Below, piece by piece: positions 34,579 through 49,917 of a DNA stretch of 64,000 nt. Under the pieces are notes generated by a model, which was not told where the DNA came from, made no database searches, and saw only the letters and a program-made list of their open reading frames with translations. Position numbers and translations under genes: made by a program. This stretch comes from Elephas maximus indicus (taxonomy: Eukaryota; Chordata; Mammalia; Proboscidea; Elephantidae): assembly GCF_024166365.1 (NCBI RefSeq), contig NC_064842.1:20121001-20185000 (forward strand). The letters are read 5' to 3'. How positions within the stretch are numbered: the first letter of the stretch is position 1; each line of letters opens with the position of its first letter.

Positions 34579-35720
34579 CAACAACAACAAAAAGAATGAC
34601 CTATTGTCAATTTGTGCAGTAGTTATTCTAAAAATGCTCAACTGGGTAAATGTGTACACCTAAACTTTGAGCTGGCATGGGTTTTGTGCAATTAGGAGTT
34701 TGTTATAAATGCACACCGCACATGCAAATCTTTAAGCCATTTGTAAACATTTATATTTTCCTTGTTATGTAGCGAAGTTATCAATTTGCAGCTTAACAGT
34801 TTCAACTTAAGAGACAGTGGGAAAGTCAATTTAAATTATATAAAATAAAATAAAAACAGTGCATTTATGTTCTTCATAACACCAGTTTCCAAATGGTGCT
34901 ATTTCTCTAAGGAAATTAAATAATTTTAAACTCACTCGTTAAAGTTATACAATGCAAACAAAGACAAAAATATATTGAAACTCATGCATTTCTGTAGCGT
35001 TAATATTTACTTTTCAAGACTCAACTAAGAGCATCAACACAACCTGTCAAGTTCTTTGACACCCCCCCAGCCCATGTAATCAATTACAGTATACAATAAC
35101 AGTAATTCACATTTTTAAACACACAGTTCAACACTGCTGAAGCTGCAATATCCTTTTTCATCCCAAGCAAACCTTCACAAAGACAGGTCCCAGTGATCCC
35201 AGTGTACTGTCAGAATTTCTCTCATTGGGAACCGTCAGAAAACCAGAAGTTGCCACAGAAAGTTTTAAGTCAACTGCTTGTTTAAAAATAGATAATCCAG
35301 CATTTCAGAAATTTTCCATTTGGGTCTAAAAGCATTCAGGTTTCCAACAGCCAGAAAAGATTCATGCAATTTGAGACATATAAAGAGGCTAATAAAACTG
35401 GAGGGAATTTCTACTTCAGAAAAAAAAAAAAGAAGAAAATGGGGGGGGGAACAAAAGCTCAAAAGACAATGCAGTGTTGACAAAATTAAGCCGTAGGAAA
35501 GCATTTTGTGATATGATTTGTTTAAAAGGTTCTTACTGGCTTACTTCCCCTACCCCACAAAAGAAAAACACCTCTCTATTTTCCGACTTGCGCTAAAGTT
35601 TCTTTCACCAGAATGCTAAATTAGTGAGATTCTCATGCTATTCTAAAGTGCAAAAACAAGTTAATATCCCAACTTTTTAGTTCAAGGAAACAAGACTGCT
35701 TTTAGACCGTACCACAACTA

Positions 35721-35776
35721 TATATAGATCTATTTATATATATGTATATATATTATTTATATATATATATATATAA
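35721..35776. repeat. (TA)n-rich tract directly after the ZBTB18 stop codon
   Basis: TATATA/TATTTATA blocks, ending in a run of about eight TA units, begin within a few bases of the TAA stop at 35779-35781. In the mRNA this would be an AU-rich, self-pairing segment at the very start of the 3' UTR. Confidence 0.8.
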
Positions 35777-35778
35777 AA

Positions 35779-39722
<3,944 letters not shown>

Positions 39723-39735
39723 CTTTAGGACACAT
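39723..39735 (-). CDS. ZBTB18: ZBTB18 first coding exon (MCPK+G), 531-residue form
   Basis: On the minus strand ATGTGTCCTAAAG is followed by the donor GTAGGAG (39722 downward). Joined to the acceptor at 37362, it reads MCPKGYEDS and then Met10 of the main exon in frame. This reproduces the N terminus of the longer mammalian ZBTB18 isoform. An in-frame TAG lies upstream at about 39885, with no other ATG between, so this is the first in-frame AUG. Its context is poor (T at -3, T at +4). An apparent upstream extension of this frame starts with GTG, not ATG, and is not used here. The splice phase is 1. Confidence 0.92.
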
Positions 39736-39960
39736 AAACCTGATTAAGTCCTTCCCTCTGAGTCTTGCTGGCTCCAGGTCTGTTACATCGGTGGGAAAAA
39801 AGCAGACTAAGAGAGACAGATGCAAAGTGGAGATGATGTTAGAGAGGAATGAGATACCTTCTCCACCACAGATCCGCACACACTAACTCCCTGTCTGTGT
39901 GTTAGAATAAAAGGCTGAGGGATGGCAGGCTGTCAGCTGCTCTGACATCATGTTCAGATG
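39736..39960 (-). other. ZBTB18: ZBTB18 5' UTR (exon 1, inferred start)
   Basis: About 225 nt between the putative start near 39960 and the AUG at 39735. It contains a minimal start-stop uORF ATGTAA at 39788-39783. If transcription begins above 39951 it also contains tandem ATGs at 39951-39946 that open a 22-codon uORF ending at a TAG near 39883. The exact cap site decides whether the second uORF exists. Confidence 0.55.
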
Positions 39961-40000
39961 GAAATGCTACCTCCAGCTGTGCCCCTTTTAATGCCATATG
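39934..40000 (-). promoter_or_regulatory. ZBTB18: ZBTB18 proximal promoter with E-boxes, CRE-like and TATA-like sites
   Basis: Within 67 bp are CAGCTG (39934-39939), CAGATG (39955-39960), CAGCTG (39974-39979) and CATATG (39995-40000). There is also a CRE-like TGACATCA (39943-39950) and, on the minus strand, TTAAAAG (39991-39985) placed to direct initiation near 39960. CAGATG on this strand reads CATCTG on the other, the core of the RP58 site, so autoregulation is possible. Function is inferred from motif content and position only. Confidence 0.5.
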
Positions 40001-41599
40001 CTACTCCTCTACACTCCTGCCACCAGCTTTTTCTTAGGAGAACTTTTCTCTTCTGTTAGTATAAACAGAATACTTCAAAGTCTCCCTTTTTTTTCCAAAC
40101 TTTCTAACAGAGGAAATTGAAAAACTCAGCATATGAAGTTCTACTGTATTTATGGAATAGCAACACTTCTGTCTTAAAGTTGGTGGACTGCCTTATATAC
40201 TGACAAGCACACTCAAACCACCGTGCTATTCAGGAAACTCAGAATTCACTTCTATTCAACGCCAACCTTTAGCTCTAAAGGCAGCTTAGGAATATTTTTA
40301 AACCAACCCACTTGACATCTCCAGCCCCATTTCAACATCATTACGGCACTTTCATTTTTTTTTTTTCCCCCTGCTGATAGTGGGATACATGTCTCGGAAA
40401 TGTTGGAAGACTTACTGAGAATTATGACTTCAACCTAGTTCACTTTATTATTTCACTCTTACTTAACTACTTATCCACAACTACCTTTTCTCAGGGAAAA
40501 TTTCTCACAGGGCCACAGTTAATGCAAATTTGAATTCTCAGTATCAACAAGCTGAAACTGTACTTTCTGAAATCCTGGAAAGTGCTTCGGTCCAATGAGA
40601 CAAATTAATAAACTGATACAGCTTGCCAGGGTCACTTAAAATGAATGCCGCACCTGCAGATCTGATCTGCTCAGAAAAAGCAGAACCTTGTCCCCTCCTT
40701 GATCTGTGTCCCATAACAATCTTTTTTTGGGTCACTCTGTAATGTTCATGATCACAAGAAAACCTTTCAGAAGAGACAGAGAAAGAAAAAGGAAAAAAAA
40801 AAAAAAAACGGGTCTGGTAAGTTTGGGAAACTTTCGCTAGACTTTGTGGGCCTTTTCGAATGGGTCATGAAATTCTAACACAACCCCGGAGGAGCGACAT
40901 CTGTGAATGTCAAATACAACTCCACAATTTTGGATGGGTGAGGAGAAGAAAAGGAGCTGGGGCCTGAGGCGCAAGTGTCCCAGCCTCGGTGGTAATTACT
41001 CTGTTCTCATTAGAAAACTGTGGCAAAGAGTTACAGAGTAACTAAAACCAACAACTCTGTCCTTTTCGTTCCCCCCAAAGTCACAAACCTAACTTTCTCT
41101 AACTTCCCGGTGAGTGACATAATTCTGAATGCCTATTTCAGGAGGCACTTTTTGGAGATAAATTCCTTCTCAGCCACACAACCTATTCTCCACAAATGCC
41201 CTCGCCCCATTCCAATATATCAGGCATTAATCACCCCATTTACCCAGTGGGGTGGGGGGTGAGTGACAGTTTAATGAGTCCCAAGCACCGCAATGGGCCA
41301 GCGACTCCCACTCCACAAATCAACCCTCTACGTCTCGCTACCGAGGTCCAGAGAGGTTTTGTGAGGTTGGGTTTTTGTTTTTCAAAGAGGCGGGGTGGGG
41401 GTGCGGAGTGGGGAGGGGAAGAAATGCAAATCTCTACGTAGTTCTCCGAGCCTACAACACACTGGGGAAAGAGGAAGATTAAACCACAGGGAAGGAGGTG
41501 TAGGGCATAGAGCCGGTGCAGCAGTCAAACACCTTCAACAACAAACGAGGAAACAGACCCGGGTCACGGCAACAACAAAAGAAAAGTCCTAAGAAGAAG
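40001..41599. other. ZBTB18 upstream region between promoter and CpG island
   Basis: No transposon is recognised. There is an A-run at 40793-40808 and a G-rich patch at 41380-41420. A donor-like CTG|GTAAGT lies on the + strand at about 40815, without a matching acceptor. Confidence 0.5.
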
Positions 41600-41723
41600 C
41601 CAGTCGGAGGAGGCTGGTTGCTACCGCTTCCCCGACGCCACCGCACACGAGCCCCCAGGGCCTCCCGGCAACTGCACCAGCCCCGGGGGCCCCTCCCCCA
41701 GCCCCCTCCCCCCGGGCGCCACT

Positions 41724-41982
41724 GCAGCTGCACCGGTCCCCGGAGCCGCGTCCGTCCCGGGCGCCACTGCAGCTGCGGCAGCTCCCAAGCCCCCTCCCCC
41801 CGCCGGCCGCCCTCCGCACCCGAGAGGCGCCGCCGCAGCTGCACCGGCCGGGAGCCCGCCCCGCGCCGCAGCTGCACCGGCCGGGGGGAGCGCGGCGCGG
41901 AGCCGGCAGCCCGCACCCGCCCGGCCCGCAGCTGCAGCGGCCCGGCCCCGGCCCCGGCCCCGGCCCGGCCTCCCGCAGCTGC
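41724..41982. repeat. Array of GCAGCTGC palindromes (GC-rich minisatellite-like)
   Basis: Six copies of the 8-bp palindrome GCAGCTGC have their CAGCTG cores at 41725, 41770, 41836, 41869, 41929 and 41976. Most sit in a longer shared unit (GCAGCTGCACCGG). A seventh CAGCTG lies at 42092. Spacing is 33-66 bp. Each core is an E-box/AP-4-type site. The degenerate repetition suggests an old tandem expansion inside the CpG island. Confidence 0.7.
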
Positions 41983-42230
41983 ACCGCCCCCCGCCGCCCC
42001 AACAGCTCCAACCCCACAAACTAACTCCACTCGTGGGGGCGCCCGGCCCGGCCCGCCCTCCGCCCGCACTGGCCCGCCGGCCGGGGCGGCACAGCTGGCG
42101 CCCCCGCCCCCAGAGGGCCGGGGCGAAGGGGCGCCGGGTCAGGGGCCGGGGGCCGGAGCCGGGACTCACACGGAGCGGCCCTAAGTCACCGCGTCCCCGC
42201 CGCCGCCGCGTCCTCCGCCGCCTCCTCCCG

Positions 42231-42257
42231 GCCGCCGCCGCCGCCGCCGCCGCCGCC
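42231..42257. repeat. (GCC)9 trinucleotide run
   Basis: Nine uninterrupted GCC units lie in the CpG island; they read as CGG repeats on the minus strand, the sense of ZBTB18. If the candidate first exon is real they fall in its 5' UTR, 62 nt from the donor. Confidence 0.9.
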
Positions 42258-42512
42258 GGACTTGGTGGGCTTCCTCCTCCTCCTCTTGCCCCCCTCCCGC
42301 CCGACCCCCACCCCCCAATCCCGGCTCCGTCGTCCGCTCCCCCCCGCCCCTCCCTCCCTCCCTCCCACCCACCCCCGCTGGCAGCCGGAGGAGCGCGGCG
42401 GAGCGAAGAGGCCCCACTCTCAACGGCTCCCCATGGCAGCAGCCCAGCGGCGGCCGCAGCCTGCCAGACACAGCGAGGGAGCGAGCGAGGAGCGAGCGCG
42501 GAGCCACGGGCT

Positions 42513-42564
42513 GGGGGGGCTGCGGCGGGGGGGCGGGGGCGGGGGGAGGGGAGGGGGCGGGAGG
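42513..42564 (+). other. G-quadruplex-prone G-rich tract
   Basis: Seven or more runs of three or more G, separated by one to four bases, occur in about 50 bp of the + strand (C-rich in the ZBTB18 sense). It lies between the CCAAT cluster and the (GCC)9 run. Confidence 0.7.
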
Positions 42565-42722
42565 ACGCACCACGCACGCACGCGGCGGCGCCGGCCAGAT
42601 GTTCCCCCCTCAGTCCGCCCCTCTCCTCCGCCTGCCTCCCGCCCTCCCGGCGTTGGGCTTCAGCGATTGACCGAAAGCGGCTGGACCGGCGCTCCCCGCC
42701 CGCCCCCATCCCGCAGTCTCTT

Positions 42723-42885
42723 CCAATAGGAAGGCGGCTTTTCGGGAAGGTGAAGGAGGTGGTGGGCAATCGTCGGACTGACAAGCGGGCCCTGCCAATG
42801 GGAGAGGCGAGCCGGGGCTGCCGCTTGCATGTGCCAATCAAAGGCAGAAACTGTTGGGGTGGGCGGGGCCCGGGCCGGGCGGGGC
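42723..42885. promoter_or_regulatory. CCAAT/GC-box core promoter cluster
   Basis: Three CCAAT pentamers spaced 72 and 39 bp apart are followed by overlapping GC boxes from 42858. This is the arrangement of NF-Y/Sp1 TATA-less, often bidirectional promoters. On the + strand a donor-like GGCC|GTGAGA at 42977 could end a divergent first exon. Confidence 0.55.
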
Positions 42886-43400
42886 CGGCAGCAAAGTGGC
42901 GAGGGGTGGAGTCCTGAGGCGCAGCGGCCGCGGCGGCGGCGGCAGCGGCAGCGGCGCCCCTCTGGGTGACTTGGCCGTGAGAAAGTGAAAGGAGCCCGCA
43001 GGCGGCGGCGACAGCTGCGCTGGGAGGGGCTTGTTTCCAGGCTAGGAGGCCTCGCGCGCCCTGGGGGTGCGGAGCAAGCGTTTCGGTGCGCCCCGTGACA
43101 ACCGTAAATGCACTTTCAAGTGCAGTGGGTCTTGGCTGCTCTAAGTTACGCAGGTATCCTCAGGAGGCAGGGTAGACGGGGACACAGATGACTCGAGTCC
43201 GGCGTTAGGTGGCTCCCTCCGCTTCTTCCTGCTGCTGGTGACGACGCCCAGGTCCTCGCCTGCCCGAGCGCGGCGAGGCAGGACTCGGAACGTTCTCGCT
43301 GCGTCCTGCGGTGTCCGGTCTCCAGGTGCACCTCAGGGCGCTGAGGACGCGACCCGCCCAGAGGCACAGTTTCCGGGCGTTTTCTTCCTTCTGTCGTCAT

Positions 43401-46400
43401 GTTTCGGGCAAAGTAAAACGCCTGAATTCCTCGCAGAACTCTCATGCCCTATATGTACTTACAGTGTTAAAAGTAAGGGCATTCCCAAGTGACCAAATTG
43501 TAGAGAGTTTACAGTAAAATGGGTACTTGTAGATGCCCTAGCCTGATTGCTTAATTGGTACTTATCCAGCCACAACTTTAAACTACGAGGGAGGACTTGT
43601 GTCACTTTTCTCTCCCCTCCAGTAAACTTTTGCTCAGTACCTGTTCTCCACGAATCGTGTTAATCACTGCCGCGGCCACAAAGAAGGGTAGAAATTTTTA
43701 CCCTCAAGAAATTAAAAATTCGAGGAGGCAAAGATTACAAGTAAAAAGTTGAATGACAAGTGAAAAAAAAAGTTTCAAGAAAATAGGAAATAGCGTAGTA
43801 AGGGAGACAGTGTAATAATGTTCATCGTCAAATGAAATGTATTTATTCTTTGCTAAGTGACCGAGAACTGAGAAGCCCGTTGCTAAACAACTTGCCAGGA
43901 GACCTTTCAACAGAGTAAAATGTGGTGGTTTTCTCTTTGTTACAGGTCGGAAAGTACTGTTGGAGCAAATCAGACATGTTGAATTGCTAATAAAGTGAAA
44001 ACAGGAGCACACAAAATTGCTGGAACTAAAGTACCATTGGAATATCCTGTTAGAAACAATAATGATGCTGTCTACTGTTCACTCACCCTTCTTTGTACCC
44101 TGATGACTGCACACTGATATGAAGGTCATCTTGTGATAACTAGAGTGTTTTACTCCTTGCAATCTATTGCTGTATCTGTGCTTTGATGAATTCTAGGCCC
44201 AACTCCAGCCCGACCTCTTTAAAGTTAGGGAACTCTGGATAGATGATATACACTGTAAAAAAAAAAAAAAGAGAGAGAGAGAGAGAGATGGAAAAGGGAG
44301 TATCGTGTATCATGTTTTGCTAACAGCTCAGGAATAAAGAGAAAAAAAAAGTTTGCATTCTCGAAGCTGTTTCTCACTAAAAATTAAAAATCAGGAAGAT
44401 AAGAGATCTCTGGATGAATGGACAAAGTATTTGATAGGGCTCAGGTATTAAACAGTACATTTCATGAGAAAATTAAAGCATTCAGAATGTACATAAGCTT
44501 ACAAATTCAGCTGTAAACCATATAGAGCAACATCACAGCCTTAAAACAAGGTTTTAGAGATTCATCTAGAAGTAGAATTAACAGCCATCAGAGATTGGGG
44601 GGAGCAAAGAGGGAGGGAGAAACTGATGGATCAAAAGTTATGACCATTTTTTTTCTCATAACAGTTATTACTAGATTCCATTTTGAGAACTGACTAGCTC
44701 GTCCAGGAAATATAGACTAAATGGTTATTTAGAGAAGCAAGCATGCCCCCCTCAATTATATGAAAGATTTATGAATTTATGAAAATGCCTGGAACATTCA
44801 TGCACTGTCAAAAATCAATAAAAATGTTTCTGGGCATTGATTGTATGCAAGGAAGGTGCTCTGCTAGGGATACGGGAGACATCAAAAAAGTGCAAGACAA
44901 GTTTTCTTCTTCCTGGAACTTAAATTTAGTTGGGAAAGAAGTGGCATAAATATATTAAAATGCCAAACAACAGAGACACTAAATGACAATGTAATAGGAT
45001 ATGAATCTCGGAGTTAAATTTAATGTTCAGTTGCTACATTTTATCCCCAATCCCTGGTGCAATTGTATTTTTTTTCTTTTATGTCTTTAAAATAATTTTC
45101 ACTTTCTGACTTTGAACTGTTTTTTGTTAAGTGTATTGTGCAAATGATACCTTTAATCCTCTTTGGAAAGACATCAGCATACAAAATGTCCAAAAAAACA
45201 AGACTGATATCAGAGACGTCATAATACAGAATGATTACTATTTTTCTTCAGCACGCACCGGAGCTGTGAAAGGTAATAAGTCCAACTCTAAACTCCTCCC
45301 TTGAGTAAGCTCCTTAAAGGAGCGTCTGTTTACCTCTGTATAATAGGCTTAACATAGTCCCATGATACTTTCATGGCAGATTTTTTTTAAGAGCTAAGGG
45401 TTTTGTTTTGGGTTAGTAATCTACTGTCTTCCCTGCCCCCCCCCCCAGTGAAAAAAGAAAAAAATTACAAAAACTACAGTCTCTAGCTACTGGAAAAAAT
45501 AAACAATTAAACTTTCCCTCTGGAGGAATCACAGTCTTGTAGAGTGTCCAGTTAATCCATGCTTTTCTGGGAGTCCTGAAATTAAAAATGATCCAAGTGA
45601 AGCTACATTCATGATTAGATTTCTGGCCAGAGAACAAGTTTTATTTTAATAGCACATACACTTTGACCAATAACAATTTAACACTATAAAATGTTGACGG
45701 ACCACATCAAATTTAATGTGATGTGCAATTCTGTAAAATGAATGTCTGACTTTTTAAATGTGAACCGCAGGTCAAATCCTTGAAAGACAGCAATTTTTTT
45801 TTTTTTATTATTTTGTGAAATAGGTCACATTGAAAAAGTTACCTATAAAAGTAATTTTTGAATGCTAGCTTTTAATGACACCATTAACTTCATATATAAT
45901 TGGAAAGTTTTTCTCTAAAAATTAGGGAGACAAACATGGATAAAAACCTAAAAGACCAGATTTTCCAAGGTGTAATTTTTTAAATATAATAACTTAAAAT
46001 GTAACAGAATGTGAGTAGAGGTTTAACCAGGTTTGAATCTAGAGAGGAAAAAAAAAAAACATGAAAAATTTGTTCAAGCTTCTGTTAAGCCCACTCACTT
46101 TCAGTGTCATGAGACTCTGTTAACTTGTCTAGCTCCTGTCCTCTCTCTCTCAAGCATCGGGATTTTAGCAATGAACAGGTTGCTATGGCCTAAAGGGAGG
46201 AGAAGACACAGAAACACATCTGAGACAATGACAAAAAAAGTAAATGAACAAACGAACACACACCACAATCATGACTTGAGCAGGGAGCTCATTTCCCACA
46301 GCATGGTTTTTAAAATGTATATATTTATACTCTGCAAAGCCCTTTATATCCCAAACCAATTCCCTGGGTTATAAATTTTATGAGACTTGAGTTGATTTAT

Positions 46401-48900
46401 TAAATTCCTGAACTATGCTAATCTGTAAATAGAAGGAAATTCAGCCTGATTCTCAGCCCTAAAGATAAGAAATAATGTGACCCTAAACCCTCAAGGGAGG
46501 GTCCTCAGCAGATTTATACAGAGATTTGGGGGTATGCCCCTAAACTGAGAGCAGAATGAACCTACACCAGTAATTCAGGCCCGTTTGAGAGTTAGGGGCA
46601 GAGTGCAGCAGAAGATACAGTCTTCCCAGAACTGTTTTCCAGTTTTCAGTTGCTTACTGTAATGAGTGCTTTTACTTGGCCACCATGAATCCAGAGTCGG
46701 CATAATGGCTGAGGGAGGCTGATAGTTCAGGCTTGGTTGGGACCAAGACTGGCCACTTTGAAGAATTTAGGAACAAAGCCAAGAGGTGTTTCATTAGCTA
46801 CCCAACCTACACTTCTCTCCTCTCTCTCTTTCTCTCATAAAATGCATTATGCCTTATGGCATATGGAAGAAAAAATATATATACAATGATGCTTTTTATA
46901 GTTAATATAAACATATGCATTATTTGCTTGGTGTATAACCCCAGGCAACTTTCTCCAGTCTCAGGCCAGCTCTCTTCTTTGCTACACAGAAAGCCTTCCT
47001 GCCGTCCATTGATGTGAGTTCAATCAATTAAAAATCATTTAAATATCACCTTAAATAAAAAACAAATTTGTCTAGGTAAGTCTACCACCCTTGAAAACCA
47101 CACATTACCTCCCAAAGCCGGAGAATGGAGTTTATCTGTCGTTTAGGAGGTTGCATTAATTTCGATCATTAGAAGATGCCTTCATTTCATCTGTAGATGT
47201 TTTTAGATTTAAGTTTTTAATAATCTAATGAAACCTATGACTTTTCCAGATGAGTAGGCTCTATTCAGAAAGGTGTAATATGAACCCATGATATTAATGG
47301 CCCATAATGTAAATCATTAAGGAGTGTCGATGGCTCTAAAATTCTGGAATATATGTAGGAAATAGAAGTAGTTTATGTCCCCAGTGAAAGAAGAAAATTT
47401 CTAAATATTTAGGTGCTAATCTTAATTCTGTTCAGTCTCTTAAATTGGGATTTGTAGAAATTTTGGGTGCAAAGGAACTTAGAAAAGGTGAAGTACGGAG
47501 AAGGAGAGAGATTATCGGTAGATAACGACACTGCACGCCTACTATGTGTTCCGTGCTGTGCTTCTTACCAAAAGGTAGAAACCTTGTCCCCTTGTATGTC
47601 TCCCACAGGGGGGAGGTTTTCCCTTCCTTTCATGCTTTCTCCATTCTTTAACGCAGCACCTTCTCAGACTTCAACAGGCAGAAAAGAAAATGATACACCC
47701 CAAAACTATCTAATGAGAACTTACAATACATTAGAGAAATCTGAAATTCTTAGGATGATTCTTGTAAAATTTCCACCATGTGCTAGGTGCCAACAAGACA
47801 TGAAATAATATCATTCTTCTTTATATTTATGACTTAGTTGTGTATAAATTTCATTGTGAACCCACTGGACAAAGATAACATTTCATTTTTCTTTCAGTGG
47901 CTAATATATTGTTGGTGCCTAATAAATGCATACCAATCCTAACTGCTGTAATATAATACAAAATTATAGTCCAACGTAATTTTAATATAATGTATATAAT
48001 ATAAAACTGTCTTCATAAAAATCCTTTATTATAAAGTAGTCGTATAAATTTGACACAAAAGTCTTGATACATGCTAAATTCAAACTATTCCTCATAATAA
48101 GAGCAGACGTAAGGTTAAATCTCTCTCCAGAAATTTGCTTCGCCCTTAGCAAGAACATGTAACTCAGGAAGTTTGCTTCTCTTACAAAGAGCTAGCATTT
48201 ATGCTTAAGACTAAAATGATTATTTTTAAAGTACCCGTTTTACAATGCAAATGTGTATCTAAATTAAACCCAGTAAAAATAAGCATTTTAAATTGAAGCT
48301 GCAGTAATGGCTTTATGTGAGACAATAGGAAAAATGGTTCTTGAATATGAACTAGAGAAAACAGATTTCTAATTCCTTCTAGTTGCCTTGAAGTTTCTCT
48401 TGTTCCTGTCTCTGTACAGTAATGTATTGGCACATGTTTAACTGAGAACCCATTGCTCTGTAGCTGTTTTACAAATCAAAGCTATTCAGCAAGGTCATGG
48501 CAAAAAAAAAAAAAAACCTGAGTGACAACTCGTCTACTATGCCAAGCCCCATGCCTTAGCACTTGGAATATAGGACCAATGCAGGAACACAGACTCACTA
48601 AGACAGAACAGCAACAAGAGACTTTGTAACAAAGACACATGCACAATAGGACATTTTAGACAGAGACAAATGACAGATGGAGAAGAGTGGAATAAGGAAC
48701 AATAGCTATTCAGAGTGGAGGGAGGACTTTAAAGAACAGTGAGAAGACGGGGACAGTATAGAGAGGAAGCTACCTGAAGAAGCAGAGTGAAGGAAGATTC
48801 CAACCGGAAGCGGTCAGAGGTGGAGGCCATGGGGGTAGAGGTGGTGCTGGTGAAGGTGGTCACAGCAGCACGGTAGATAAAGCAGAGATAATAATGTGCC
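43401..48900. other. Repeat-poor AT-rich intergenic block upstream of ZBTB18
   Basis: No AfroSINE, LTR or DNA transposon recognised. Seen: an A14 plus (AG)n tract at 44259-44288, a run of C at 45438-45448, A/T runs, and faint ancient-repeat matches (44838-44940, 47505-47580, 47885-47935). No credible reading frame. Confidence 0.5.
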
Positions 48901-48904
48901 TTCC

Positions 48905-49342
48905 TGGGTTCTGCTAATCCTGTGCTACTATGTTTTTTGTCAACTCATATCCTGCTGGAAAAATGTAGAACAAAATTCTAACTCACAAAAAAAGGCCAGA
49001 CTTACTGGCTGACAGAGACTGGAAAAACACTGAGAGTATGGCCCCTGGACACCCTTTTAGCTCAGTAATGAAGTCACTCCTGAGGTTCACCCTTCAGCCA
49101 AAGATTGGTCAGGCCCATAAAACAAAACAAGATCAAAGGGGAGCACCAGCCCTGGGGCAGGGACTAGAAGCCAGGAGGGGACAGGAAAGCTGGTAACAGG
49201 GAACCCAAGGTCTAGAAGGGAGAGTGTTGACATGTCTTGGGGTTGTTCACCAATGTCATAAAACAATACGTGTAGTAACTGTTTAATGAGGGGCTAGTTC
49301 GTTCTGTAAACCTTCATCTAAAGAACAACAACAACAAAAAAT
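48905..49342 (+). repeat. LINE 3' end, probably RTE-type
   Basis: The block GAAGTCACTCCTGAGGTTC...ATGTCATAAAACAATACG...CTGTAAACCTTCATCTAAAG ends in (AAC)n. It recalls the 3' end of the afrotherian RTE LINE (RTE1_LA). The assignment is from memory and uncertain. 49343-49917 shows nothing else. Confidence 0.45.
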
Positions 49343-49917
49343 CATATCCGGCTCATTGTCCTGAAATCAATGCTTTATGAAATAGCCTAAAAGTAAAGAC
49401 AGGACTGGAATATACTTGGCATTTAACTCTTCCCGGTCATTAAATTGCTACAATCAAGGTGCTCATGCACATACCTAGGTCACTGGTTTGGCTGCTTTTA
49501 AAGATAAGACCTGCTTGATAGAAACTAGATTTTCTGAGTATAGATTCATACAAAAATCATTATGTAATTTTAAATTGACCTTGTGGGGAAATATTGACAT
49601 TTCATTGAGGAATATGAGCTGTGAATTAACCTAACTGCATTTCAAATATTTTTTCTATTCGTCCATCAGTCACCAAACAATTAACATACATAGGGCCCAG
49701 TACTAGGCACGTCAGCCTCTGGACAAAACATCTGGCTCAGATCAAAACCAGATGCATGAATTAGTATTGGAAAGTAACAGGGTTGAACCACTTCATGTGA
49801 ACCACAGAAATTCCCATAATTCTCCCTTGATAAAGTATAATAAGCTCCCTCAGGATGGGGACTTTTTCTATGAAATTCACAGCTGTACTCTTATACCTAG
49901 AATGGCACTTGGAACAT

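Larger units (their letters stand above)
33722..35778 (-). other. ZBTB18: ZBTB18 3' UTR
   Basis: The region from the TAA to the inferred cleavage site is AT-rich and free of recognisable transposons. Only one canonical AATAAA was found in it. It begins with a (TA)n tract directly after the stop (35721-35776) and contains a long pyrimidine tract in the RNA sense (34518-34578). Such a long, repeat-free UTR is typical of dosage-sensitive neural regulators; miRNA sites were not assessed. Confidence 0.85.
42164..42700 (-). other. Candidate alternative first exon of ZBTB18 in the CpG island
   Basis: A strong minus-strand donor, CCGT|GTGAGTCC, sits at 42169-42164, at the ZBTB18-proximal end of the CCAAT-box region. 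Splicing it to the acceptor at 37362 would give a message lacking the MCPK exon, with translation from Met10 (522 residues). The 5' boundary is a guess from the CCAAT box at 42723. No transcript evidence is available here. Confidence 0.35.
41600..43400. promoter_or_regulatory. Large CpG island upstream of ZBTB18 (probable alternative or bidirectional promoter)
   Basis: About 1.8 kb of very GC-rich, CpG-dense sequence stands out from the AT-rich surroundings. It contains three CCAAT boxes on the + strand (42723-42727, 42795-42799, 42834-42838), GC boxes (GGGCGGGGC at about 42858-42885), a (GCC)9 run, G-quadruplex-type DNA and a palindrome array. The long open frames here lack stops because of GC content and are not taken as genes. 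It lies 1.7-3.5 kb above the exon 1 promoter, so it may give an alternative 5' UTR exon of ZBTB18 and/or a divergent non-coding transcript. Confidence 0.85.

Noticed and set aside
41621-42841. 406-codon open frame on the minus strand in the CpG island
   Set aside because: It starts at a TTG, is composed of R/G/A/P runs, and lies in GC-rich DNA where stop codons are rare; frames on both strands are open together.
41516-42917. Overlapping + strand frames of 222 and 294 codons in the CpG island
   Set aside because: Same composition effect: proline/arginine-rich low complexity and no domain.
47066-47080. Donor-like CTAG|GTAAGT on the + strand
   Set aside because: No plausible acceptor or open exon upstream within reach; a chance match is likely in 64 kb.
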